DNA of 12,711 nt from an uncultured Clostridia bacterium (GTDB lineage: Bacteria > Bacillota > Clostridia > Christensenellales > Borkfalkiaceae), in assembly GCA_947589335.1 (NCBI GenBank), contig CANPZH010000036.1, positions 1 to 12,711 on the forward strand, read 5' to 3'. Below are positions 6,881 through 12,711 of the stretch, piece after piece; the stretch's first letter is position 1, and every line of letters starts with the position of its first letter. A program made the translations under genes and the position numbers. The notes beneath the pieces were generated by a model. It made no database searches. It saw nothing but the letters and a program-made list of their open reading frames with translations, and was not told where the DNA came from.

Positions 6881-6914
6881 AAAACGTCATTCCGCCTTAT
6901 TTTTAATACGTCAT
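6870..6914. repeat. 15-bp perfect inverted repeat joining two repeat units
   Basis: ATGACGTATTAAAAA (6870-6884) and TTTTTAATACGTCAT (6900-6914) are perfect inverted repeats with a 15-base spacer containing another CGTCATTCCG. It shares its left arm with the right end of the preceding unit, so units meet head to head here. Confidence 0.75.
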
Positions 6915-6946
6915 TCCGAGCGAAGCGTAGCGAAGTCGAGGAATCT
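6905..6946. repeat. Truncated copy of the GTCATTCCGA...GAGGAATCTC repeat
   Basis: The unit begins AATACGTCATTCCGAG and ends GTCGAGGAATCTC. It has only the left half of the nested palindrome; the matching AGATTCCTC...TCGGAATGAC half is absent before the next unit starts at 6955. Confidence 0.75.
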
Positions 6947-6954
6947 CACCACAT

Positions 6955-7020
6955 GTCATTCCGAACGTATGTGAGGAATCTCGTCTTCAGATTCCTCCTC
7001 CCTTCGGTCGTCGGAATGAC
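6955..7020. repeat. Nested palindromic repeat, copy 2
   Basis: Outer arms GTCATTCCGA (6955-6964) and TCGGAATGAC (7011-7020) and inner arms GAGGAATCT (6973-6981) and AGATTCCTC (6989-6997) repeat the architecture of the unit at 6540-6608. Its right half is identical to that unit over 38 bases, while the spacer between left outer and inner arms differs. It ends 32 bases before the next promoter. Confidence 0.85.
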
Positions 7021-7052
7021 GTGGATGTCCTTCCGTGCGGCATTCACGGGTC

Positions 7053-7081
7053 TTGACAAACGGCGAAAAAACGCCTATAAT
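7053..7081 (+). promoter_or_regulatory. Perfect-consensus sigma-A promoter
   Basis: TTGACA (7053-7058) and TATAAT (7076-7081) match the consensus exactly, with a 17-base spacer. Transcription should start near 7088, 16 bases before the ATG at 7104. Strong basal expression is expected. Confidence 0.88.
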
Positions 7082-7103
7082 AAGGTCATACCGGAGGGGC
7101 AAT

Positions 7104-8228
7104 ATGGACATTTGGGCATTATCGGAACAATTCGGCGTGAATGCCGAAACGGGGGAGCACGGCAACTTCCCGCACTTTCTCGGGTCGGTCGCGGGGAAGC
7201 GGGTCCTCGTCATCACCGATGAGAACACCCTGCCGATCTCGGAGGAGATCGCATCGGCGCTCACAAAGAGCGGCAGCGAGGTCTTGCGGCTCTCCTATCC
7301 CGAGAGGGAACCCGTTGCGGACGAAAAGACGGTGCAGACGGCCTTCGAGGCGGGAAAATCCGCCGACTATCTCCTCGCCGTCGGCGCGGGGACGCTCAAC
7401 GACGTCGCCAAGCGCGCGGGATTTCTGCTCGGGAAGCCGAGCGGCGTCTTCGCGACGGCGCCCTCGATGGACGGTTTTACGTCGGGCGTGACCCCGCTCA
7501 TCGAAAACGGATTCAAGATCACGCGGAGCGCGCAGGTCGCCCGCGACATCCTCATCGACTACGATACGCTCTGCTCCGCTCCCCGCATCATGCTCGGCGC
7601 GGGGGTAGGAGACATCCTTGCGAAATATTGCTGTCTGACCGACTGGCGCATCTCCTCCTACTTCACGGGGGAGCGCTACGGCGAAGCGGCGGCAGATCTC
7701 ATGTATCAGGCGGTGAAGGCGTGCGACGAGAGCGTGCCCGCTCTGGTTCGCGGCGAGCGGGCGGGCGTCGAAAAGCTCATGGACGCCCTGCTCATCTCGG
7801 GCTATGCGATGGTCCTTGCGGGCAGTTCCCGCCCCGCTTCGGGCGCGGAGCACCACATGAGCCACTTTCTGGAGATGGACTTCCTCGCCCGCGGGGAGCG
7901 CATCCCTCTGCACGGCGTCAAAGTGGGGCTGGGGACCGCCGTCTCCCTCTGGCTCTATCACAACCTGAAGAAGTTTCCCGCCTTCCCGGGGGCGGAACGG
8001 GTATATGCGGAGGCTGAGAAGCTCCCGGAAAGCGGATATGTGCTCGGGATCCTCGGCTCGCTCGGATGTCCCACCCGCTTTTCTCAGCTCGGGGTCTCCC
8101 GCGAGACGGTGCGAAGAATGCTCTTCGAGGCCTACAAGATCCGCGACCGCTATACCATTCTCACCCTCTACTGCGGGAGGGGACTCATGCAGAGCGCGGC
8201 AGACGAGATCCTCGACCTCTTCTATTGA
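7104..8228 (+). CDS. sn-glycerol-1-phosphate dehydrogenase (AraM/EgsA-like)
   Basis: This 374-residue protein is a member of the iron-containing alcohol dehydrogenase/glycerol dehydrogenase superfamily and most resembles glycerol-1-phosphate dehydrogenases. GAGTLNDVAK (94-103) is the nucleotide-binding loop and APSMDGFTSG (119-128) is characteristic of the G1PDH group. Metal ligands are expected at Asp170 (GAGVGDILAK), a His in EHHMSH (249-254) and His270 (PLHGVKVGLGT). The reaction would be NAD(P)H-dependent reduction of dihydroxyacetone phosphate to sn-glycerol-1-phosphate, the archaeal-type glycerol backbone; in Bacillus AraM feeds the PcrB prenyltransferase. No PcrB-like gene is in this window, so the downstream pathway is unknown. 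Start 7104 has GGAGGGG at 7093-7099; the frame extends to 7035, but that would begin upstream of the promoter. Confidence 0.85.
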   Translation: MDIWALSEQFGVNAETGEHGNFPHFLGSVAGKRVLVITDENTLPISEEIASALTKSGSEVLRLSYPEREPVADEKTVQTAFEAGKSADYLLAVGAGTLNDVAKRAGFLLGKPSGVFATAPSMDGFTSGVTPLIENGFKITRSAQVARDILIDYDTLCSAPRIMLGAGVGDILAKYCCLTDWRISSYFTGERYGEAAADLMYQAVKACDESVPALVRGERAGVEKLMDALLISGYAMVLAGSSRPASGAEHHMSHFLEMDFLARGERIPLHGVKVGLGTAVSLWLYHNLKKFPAFPGAERVYAEAEKLPESGYVLGILGSLGCPTRFSQLGVSRETVRRMLFEAYKIRDRYTILTLYCGRGLMQSAADEILDLFY

Positions 8229-8280
8229 CCGTAAGCCCCTTGCCCGCGGCGGGTTTTCCCTCGGGCGAGGATCCTCTTCC

Positions 8281-8340
8281 CACAGTTTCTTGCGGCGCCC
8301 TTCCCGCGTGCGGGAAGGGCGCCGCCTCTGTGAAAATTTT
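8281..8340 (+). terminator. Long hairpin after the glycerol-1-phosphate dehydrogenase gene
   Basis: A 34-base perfect palindrome (8292-8307 with 8310-8325) forms a 15-bp stem with a tiny CGTG loop. It is enclosed by a further CACAG (8281-8285) and CTGTG (8328-8332) pair, and AAAATTTTT follows. It lies 60 bases after the stop codon and before the next promoter, consistent with a terminator. Confidence 0.75.
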
Positions 8341-8371
8341 TCGAAATTTTCTGGCGGGGGGATCCCCGCGT

Positions 8372-8399
8372 TTGACAAATCCCGCCGATACATTATAAT
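8372..8399 (+). promoter_or_regulatory. Sigma-A promoter of the ABC transporter gene
   Basis: TTGACA (8372-8377) and TATAAT (8394-8399) match consensus, here with a 16-base spacer. The start should fall near 8406, leaving a 24-base leader. No operator-like dyad is evident between the promoter and the gene. Confidence 0.83.
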
Positions 8400-8429
8400 T
8401 GATTTTGTAAACTTTTCGGGGGAAGTTTT

Positions 8430-10865
8430 ATGCTGCAAGTCAGAGATCTCGTCAAACGGTATGAAGCGAAGGGGGAGACGGTCACGGCGCTCTCGGGCGT
8501 CTCGGTCGATTTTCCCGAAAAGGGGATGGTCTTCCTCCTCGGCAAATCGGGGAGCGGGAAGTCGACGCTGCTCAACATCTCGGGCGGGCTCGACGCTCCC
8601 GACGAGGGCGAGGTCATCGTCAAGGGCAGGTCTACAAAGGACTTTTCGAAGAGCGATTTCGACAGCTATCGGAACACCTACGTCGGGTTCGTCTTTCAGG
8701 AATACAACATCCTGAACGAGCTCACCGTGGCGGAGAACGTCGCGCTCGCCGTCGAATTGCAGGGAAGGCCCGCGGACGGGGAATTCGTCGCCTCACTTTT
8801 GGAACAGGTCGATCTCAAGGGCTATGCGGACAGACGCCCCAACACCCTCTCGGGCGGGCAGAAGCAGCGGGTGGCGATCGCCCGCGCGCTCGTCAAAAAT
8901 CCCGAGATCATCATGGCGGACGAGCCGACGGGCGCCCTCGATTCGGCAACGGGCAAGCAGGTGTTCGACACCCTCAAAAAACTCTCCCGCGAAAAGCTCG
9001 TCGTGGTCGTCTCCCATGACCGTGAATTTGCGGAGATCTACGCCGACCGCATCATCGAGCTCAAAGACGGGAAGATCGTCTCGGACATGACGCGGGAGGG
9101 CGACGGGCTGAAGGAGACCGCCAACCTTCGGGAGGTCTCCGAAAAGAAGCTCTCCGTCTCCTGCGGGTCCGCGCTCACCGAGGAGGACGCGGAGAGGGTC
9201 ATCGCCTTTCTCAGGCGGAACAAGGGGAGCGTCGTCATCTCCTCCGAGAAGGAGGAACAGGTGCCCGAGGAGGGTGCGCGGGCGAGCTTTGCGCCCTCGG
9301 AGGCGCTCCCGTCGGAGCGGGAAAAGGACACGGCGGAGTTCATCAAGTCGAAATTCCCGATGCGCTATGCGCTGAAGATGGGCATCGCGGGGCTCCGCGT
9401 CAAGCCGCTCCGTCTGGCGTTCACCACCCTCCTTGCGACGATCGCCTTCATCGTGTTCGGATTTTTCTCCACCCTCATCACCTTCGACTCGGGGAGCATC
9501 GCGGCGAGCGCGCTCAAAGATTCCGCCTTCACCGCCGGTGTGCTCGTCAAATCGGGGCTGACCCTCAGGCGGAACGCGGAGACGGGGGAGCCCTTCTCCT
9601 ACGCCGTCTCCGGACGGTTCGTCCCCGAGGAGGTCGCGCAGCTGCAGGCGGACTATCCGCAGCTCGGTCTCATTCCCGTCTTCACGCTGGATCAGACGCT
9701 GATCAGCTTCTCCGCCTCCCTCGGAAGGAGCACGGAGGCGGGATCTCCTTACTATGCGAACGACTTCGACGACCGCGTCATGTACGCGGGCTTCACGGGG
9801 TTCGCGGACGCAAGCTATCTCGGCGGCGATCTCACCATGCTCGCGGGGGCGCTGCCGCAGCAGAGGGACGAGGTGGTCCTCTCGAAGACGGTCTACGAGG
9901 TCTTCGAGCGCTACGGCCTCGTCGACGGCGCAGAGGTCCGTCCCGTCGCCTCCTATTCCGATCTCTTGGGCAAGAGCGTCTACCTCCGCCTCGGCCAGTC
10001 CGGCGGGGGATGCAGCGTCACCGTCTCGGGGATCGTCGACACGCACGAGGATTTCTCCGCCTTCACGGGCTTCAAAGACCGTTTCCGCTCGGAGGCGGAC
10101 GAGCTCGACGACCTCGAGGAGCAGTTCGTCTACTCGCTCTCCTCGGTCCTCTTCGTGCACAGCGGATTCTACGAATACAACCGCAGCTTTGACGACAGCA
10201 TTGCAAATTACAATCTCTGGAAGGCGTCGCTCAACCGCTGGCAGGATCCCTATTTCCTCTCGACGAAGTACGAAGAGACGTCTGCAAGCGGGGACAGGTA
10301 CCAATACCTGTTCGCCTCTTTGGCCGAAGACAGAGGCGCAAAGAGCAATACGCTGATGGAGGAGCTGAACGGCTATATCGACGGAGAGCGGGACGTCCGT
10401 TACCGTGCGCCCTACTCCTTCCTGCAGGAGATCAACGAGGGGGAGAGGACGGTGGAGAGCATCTTTCCTCTGCTCGGCGCGGCGGCGGCGGTGCTGGCGC
10501 TCTTTTCCGCGCTCCTGCTCTTCAACTTCATCTCCGCGAGCATCAACGCGAAGCGGAAGGACATCGGGATTCTGCGGGCGGTCGGCGCGCGGGGGATCGA
10601 CGTCTTCAAGATCTTCATCGTCGAGGGGCTCGCCATCACGCTGTGCTGCTTTGCGCTCGGCTGCGCCGGGGGCGCGGCGGCGTGCGCGGCGGTCAATTCG
10701 GTGCTGATCGCGCAGGGGCTCGTCTCCTACGGGCTCTTCTCGTTCGGGATCTTCAACGCCCTGTTCGTGCTGGCGATCGCCCTTGCGACCGCCCTTATCG
10801 CGACGGCGGTGCCCGTTCTCATCACCGTCGGCAAGAAGCCCGTCGAGGCGATCCGCGCGATCTGA
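8430..10865 (+). CDS. ABC transporter with fused ATPase and MacB/FtsX-type permease
   Basis: This 811-residue protein fuses an ATP-binding domain to a permease. The ATPase (about 1-225) has Walker A GKSGSGKST (38-46), Q-loop Gln90 in FQEYNIL, signature LSGGQKQ (140-146), Walker B IIMADEP (160-166) and switch His196. It is closest to the MacB/LolD/BceA group. A charged linker (about 225-310) leads to membrane segment 1 (about 328-352), an extracytoplasmic domain of about 320 residues, then three membrane segments (about 678-702, 727-758, 768-799) with the FtsX-family motif KRKDIGILRAVGA (708-720). Such proteins work as dimers and drive extracytoplasmic mechanotransmission, often peptide or antibiotic export/resistance or lipoprotein handling; the substrate is unknown. 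No partner membrane-fusion protein, sensor kinase or regulator lies nearby. The Shine-Dalgarno tract GGGGGAAG precedes the ATG. It is longer than MacB (about 650 residues) because of the linker and the large outer domain. Confidence 0.92.
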   Translation: MLQVRDLVKRYEAKGETVTALSGVSVDFPEKGMVFLLGKSGSGKSTLLNISGGLDAPDEGEVIVKGRSTKDFSKSDFDSYRNTYVGFVFQEYNILNELTVAENVALAVELQGRPADGEFVASLLEQVDLKGYADRRPNTLSGGQKQRVAIARALVKNPEIIMADEPTGALDSATGKQVFDTLKKLSREKLVVVVSHDREFAEIYADRIIELKDGKIVSDMTREGDGLKETANLREVSEKKLSVSCGSALTEEDAERVIAFLRRNKGSVVISSEKEEQVPEEGARASFAPSEALPSEREKDTAEFIKSKFPMRYALKMGIAGLRVKPLRLAFTTLLATIAFIVFGFFSTLITFDSGSIAASALKDSAFTAGVLVKSGLTLRRNAETGEPFSYAVSGRFVPEEVAQLQADYPQLGLIPVFTLDQTLISFSASLGRSTEAGSPYYANDFDDRVMYAGFTGFADASYLGGDLTMLAGALPQQRDEVVLSKTVYEVFERYGLVDGAEVRPVASYSDLLGKSVYLRLGQSGGGCSVTVSGIVDTHEDFSAFTGFKDRFRSEADELDDLEEQFVYSLSSVLFVHSGFYEYNRSFDDSIANYNLWKASLNRWQDPYFLSTKYEETSASGDRYQYLFASLAEDRGAKSNTLMEELNGYIDGERDVRYRAPYSFLQEINEGERTVESIFPLLGAAAAVLALFSALLLFNFISASINAKRKDIGILRAVGARGIDVFKIFIVEGLAITLCCFALGCAGGAAACAAVNSVLIAQGLVSYGLFSFGIFNALFVLAIALATALIATAVPVLITVGKKPVEAIRAI

Positions 10866-10904
10866 AGAATGGGAAATTTTTTCCGAAAAGCCGCCCGAAA
10901 AAAA

Positions 10905-10933
10905 TTGACAAGCGTTTCCCGGTCTGCTATAAT
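10905..10933 (+). promoter_or_regulatory. Perfect-consensus extended -10 promoter of rpsU
   Basis: TTGACA (10905-10910), a 17-base spacer and TATAAT (10928-10933) preceded by TGC match the strongest sigma-A class. Transcription should start near 10940. This fits the high output needed for a ribosomal protein gene. Confidence 0.88.
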
Positions 10934-10975
10934 AGCAAAGTACTAAGTGCTTCGGCGAAGGAGGGTAGAGAAAGG

Positions 10976-11152
10976 ATGTCCACAATCAGAGTCGGCGATA
11001 ACGAAAATCTGGAGAGCGCGCTCCGCCGTTTCAAGAGAAAGTGCTCCCGCGACGGCATCATCGGAGATCTCCGCAAGAAAGAGTTCTACGAGAAACCTTC
11101 CGTAAAGAAGAGAAAGAAGTCCGAAGCGGCACGCAAGAGAAGCAGAAACTGA
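10976..11152 (+). CDS. rpsU: 30S ribosomal protein S21
   Basis: The 58-residue product matches bacterial S21 along its whole length: an N-terminal IRVGDNENLESALRRFKRKC, the central RKKEFYEKPSVK and a basic tail ending KKSEAARKRSRN. S21 is part of the small ribosomal subunit near the 3' end of 16S rRNA and helps translation initiation. The ATG at 10976 has GGAGGG at 10960-10965; an upstream extension of the frame (to 10643) lies inside the ABC transporter gene and is rejected. A small CTTC-GGC-GAAG hairpin (10950-10960) abuts the Shine-Dalgarno site and might modulate initiation, but this is speculative. The gene has its own promoter and terminator. Confidence 0.97.
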   Translation: MSTIRVGDNENLESALRRFKRKCSRDGIIGDLRKKEFYEKPSVKKRKKSEAARKRSRN

Positions 11153-11157
11153 GGAAG

Positions 11158-11188
11158 ATCCGTAACGTAACCGTTACGGATTTTTTTT
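11158..11188 (+). terminator. Intrinsic terminator of rpsU
   Basis: A perfect 10-bp stem, ATCCGTAACG (11158-11167) with CGTTACGGAT (11172-11181), has a TAAC loop and runs directly into eight Ts (11181-11188). It starts 5 bases after the S21 stop. This is the clearest terminator in the window. Confidence 0.93.
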
Positions 11189-11238
11189 GCGGATTTTGTC
11201 GGAAGGCAGCGAAATCTGCCGAACGAACGGAGGGAAAT

Positions 11239-11631
11239 ATGGAACGCACGCTGAAATCGCTCGCAAAAGAGGCCAAGATGCGCATGAAGAAGGGGTTCTG
11301 GCAGGAGTGCGAGGAAAAGCTCGACTCCGAGCGCATGCACGCCAAGGAGCAGGGGATCAACGAGGGGAAGATGGAGCGGTATTTCCGCCAGAAGGTGGAG
11401 ACGCAGATCCGCGGCGAAACGCCCGACGAATTCTACCTGAAGGTGCGGGATCTGCTGCTCACGGAGGGGGAGGTATCCGACGCGATCGGCAGGCTCACCG
11501 ACAAGGAGTACTATAAGACCCTCTCCTACGAGGAGAAGCAGCGCTACACCCTCGAGCTCTCGGAGAAATACCTCCGCGCCCTCGAGCGGTTCAAGCGGGA
11601 GTACGAGTTTGAGATCAAGGGGAGAGGATAG
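11239..11631 (+). CDS. Charged alpha-helical protein of unknown function
   Basis: This 130-residue protein is rich in Lys, Glu and Arg, with no Pro-rich or membrane segments, and should be cytosolic and largely helical. I do not recognise a domain. The most distinctive stretch is EGEVSDAIGRLTDKEYYKTL (76-95), followed by SYEEKQRYTLELSEKYLRAL (96-115). The ATG at 11239 has a very good GGAGGG (11229-11234), and codon choice matches the neighbours, so it is very likely a real gene. The frame is open upstream to 11041, but that would overlap S21 and the terminator. No promoter is evident between the rpsU terminator and this start, so it may depend on read-through from rpsU. A short GGCAG/CTGCC hairpin lies at 11205-11220. 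Confidence 0.85.
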   Translation: MERTLKSLAKEAKMRMKKGFWQECEEKLDSERMHAKEQGINEGKMERYFRQKVETQIRGETPDEFYLKVRDLLLTEGEVSDAIGRLTDKEYYKTLSYEEKQRYTLELSEKYLRALERFKREYEFEIKGRG

Positions 11632-11652
11632 CGCGGATTTGCCCCCAAACCG

Positions 11653-11681
11653 TTGTCTTTTTTCCGCGGATATGATATAAT
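11653..11681 (+). promoter_or_regulatory. Promoter of the helicase gene, placed for a leaderless mRNA
   Basis: TTGTCT (11653-11658) and TATAAT (11676-11681) are spaced by 17 bases, with TGA just before the -10. Only 8 bases separate the -10 from the ATG at 11690, so transcription should start at G11688 or A11690. No ribosome-binding site can fit in the leader. Confidence 0.78.
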
Positions 11682-11689
11682 CTTTCCGT

Positions 11690-12688
11690 ATGAACGGATT
11701 GACTCTGAACGCGGAACAGCAACTGCCCGTGAACGACACCGAGGGCGCGGTCCTCGTCCTTGCGGGGGCGGGGAGCGGCAAGACGAGGGTGCTCACGGCG
11801 CGGATCGCCCATCTCGTGGGCGACCTCGGCGTTTCGCCCTCCAACATTCTCGCGATCACCTTTACCAACAAGGCCGCGAACGAAATGAAGGAGCGTCTCG
11901 GGCTCCTCACCGAGATCGGCGGCATGTGGGTGAGCACCATCCACTCCATGTGCGTGCGCATTCTGCGCATGTATGCGGACAGGAGGGGGCTCACGGAGAA
12001 CTTCTCCATCTACTCCGAACAGGAGCGCGCCGCCGTCATCAAGCAGACCTTCAAGGAGTGCGGCTACGACGAAGAGGGGCTGCTGAAAAACGTCAAATGG
12101 CACATCGGCAACGCCAAGATGCTCGGGCTCTCCCCCGAGGAATACGGCAGGCGGTTCGGGCATGAACGCAACATCGAGGCGGCGGTCAAGGTCTATGCGG
12201 GCTATGCCGCCCATCTGAAGCGGAACAACGCCCTCGACTTCGACGATCTCCTCACCGAGGCGCGGAGCCTCCTTGCGGAGGACGGGGAGGCGCGGGAGTA
12301 CCTTGCGGGGAAGTTCCGCTATATCCATGTCGACGAATTTCAGGACACCAACGCCGTCCAGTTCGACATCATCCGCATGCTCGCCTCGGAGCACGGCAAC
12401 CTCTTCGTCGTCGGGGACGACGACCAGTCCATCTACGGCTGGCGGGGGGCGGAGATCAAGAACATTCTGAACTTCGAACGTTCCTATCCCCGCGCGAAGG
12501 TCTACAAATTACAGCAGAATTATCGCTCGACCAAGGCGATTCTGGATCTTGCGAACGCTTCGATCTCGCACAACTCCCTGCGCAAGCAGAAGCGGCTGTG
12601 GACGGAGAACGGGGAGGGCGCAAAGCCCGTCTGGTTCGAGGCGGAAGAGGAGGCGGCTCTGCGCCGCGCCGCGCGACATCGTGCCTGA
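11690..12688 (+). CDS. pcrA: PcrA/UvrD-type superfamily 1 DNA helicase, N-terminal part
   Basis: The 332 visible residues are the N-terminal portion of an SF1A 3'-5' DNA helicase of about 700-750 residues. In order they show the Q-motif region LTLNAEQQ (4-11), Walker A AGAGSGKT (25-32), motif Ia ITFTNKAANEMKERL (56-70), VSTIHSMCVRIL (81-92), Walker B/motif II VDEFQDTN (214-221), motif III VVGDDDQSIYGWRG (240-253) and motif IV QQNYRSTKAIL (275-285). This covers domains 1A/1B. PcrA acts in nucleotide-excision repair, plasmid replication and removal of RecA filaments. The frame reaches a stop at 12688 after AALRRAARHRA, which does not look like helicase sequence, while another frame there reads RDIV as expected. 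A one-base indel or a bad contig end is likely, so the true gene continues beyond the window. The start has no Shine-Dalgarno site. Confidence 0.9.
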   Translation: MNGLTLNAEQQLPVNDTEGAVLVLAGAGSGKTRVLTARIAHLVGDLGVSPSNILAITFTNKAANEMKERLGLLTEIGGMWVSTIHSMCVRILRMYADRRGLTENFSIYSEQERAAVIKQTFKECGYDEEGLLKNVKWHIGNAKMLGLSPEEYGRRFGHERNIEAAVKVYAGYAAHLKRNNALDFDDLLTEARSLLAEDGEAREYLAGKFRYIHVDEFQDTNAVQFDIIRMLASEHGNLFVVGDDDQSIYGWRGAEIKNILNFERSYPRAKVYKLQQNYRSTKAILDLANASISHNSLRKQKRLWTENGEGAKPVWFEAEEEAALRRAARHRA

Positions 12689-12711
12689 GAGTGCGTCGTA
12701 AATTTTCCCGT

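Larger units (their letters stand above)
6356..7103. other. Repeat-rich intergenic island
   Basis: This 748-bp stretch holds no credible gene. From left to right it has a terminator-like hairpin (6436-6466), a nested palindromic repeat (6540-6608), half-copies of that repeat (about 6620-6656), a different palindromic element (6657-6781), a TACGTCA-ended inverted repeat (6784-6880), a further copy start (6905-6946), a second full nested palindrome (6955-7020) and the promoter of the next gene (7053-7081). Short frames here consist of repeat sequence and are not genes. Confidence 0.85.

Noticed and set aside
6540..7020. A CRISPR array in the repeat island
   Set aside because: Repeat units are palindromic, of unequal length and orientation, and are not separated by unique spacers of constant size. 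No cas genes are present.
6639..7222. Short open frames within the repeat island
   Set aside because: They read straight through inverted repeats, have no ribosome sites, and their proteins are translations of the repeat itself.
8229..8429. A riboswitch or leader regulator before the ABC transporter
   Set aside because: The structured part lies upstream of the promoter at 8372, so it is not in the transporter leader, which is only about 24 bases long.
7119..8438. A 439-codon minus-strand frame opposite the dehydrogenase
   Set aside because: It overlaps a gene with clear family motifs and runs through its terminator hairpin and the next promoter; the protein is composition-biased.
8793..10985. 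A 730-codon open frame on the minus strand opposite the ABC transporter and rpsU promoter
   Set aside because: Same reason: it mirrors a well-supported transporter gene, its translation is Arg/Asp/Glu-rich without motifs, and it runs through the rpsU promoter.

Overview
The window is GC-rich bacterial DNA (coding regions look well above 55% GC). The gene content, GGAGG-type Shine-Dalgarno sites and near-consensus sigma-A promoters suggest an uncultured, high-GC member of the Bacillota, probably Clostridia (Christensenellales-like). This placement is an inference from gene style and was not tested. The sequence starts in repeat-bearing intergenic DNA and stops inside a helicase gene whose frame breaks in the last ~50 bases, so it may be a whole contig that broke at both ends.

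Layout. (1) 1-309: intergenic DNA with a GC-rich hairpin and repeat fragments. (2) 310-816: a PaaI-type hotdog thioesterase (+). It converges on an alkaline-phosphatase-superfamily phosphodiesterase (944-2050, -), and a 15-bp hairpin between them can terminate both. (3) The phosphodiesterase is divergent from a histidine phosphatase (2188-2718, +); each has its own promoter. (4) 2822-6355: an apparent operon of two multipass membrane proteins of unknown function, the second broken by a one-base frameshift, followed by a phosphoglucomutase/phosphomannomutase. (5) 6356-7103: a 750-bp island of nested palindromic repeats built on a GTCATTCCGA...GAGGAATCT core, plus a second, unrelated palindromic element. 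(6) 7104-8228: an sn-glycerol-1-phosphate dehydrogenase-like enzyme, followed by a strong hairpin. (7) 8430-10865: an ABC transporter with ATPase and MacB/FtsX-type permease fused in one chain. (8) 10976-11152: ribosomal protein S21 with a textbook promoter and terminator. (9) 11239-11631: an unrecognised 130-residue charged protein. (10) 11690 to the end: the N-terminal part of a PcrA/UvrD-type helicase.

Most genes are housekeeping or stand-alone enzymes, each with its own promoter; only 2822-6355 reads as an operon. I see no clear new defence, mobile or biosynthetic system. The points most worth a second look are: two genes (2822 and 11690) whose promoters place the transcription start at or next to the AUG, with no Shine-Dalgarno site, implying leaderless mRNAs; a terminator hairpin whose loop carries the -35 box of the next gene; the frameshift in the second membrane protein; the layered palindromic repeat island; and the unknown gene after rpsU.
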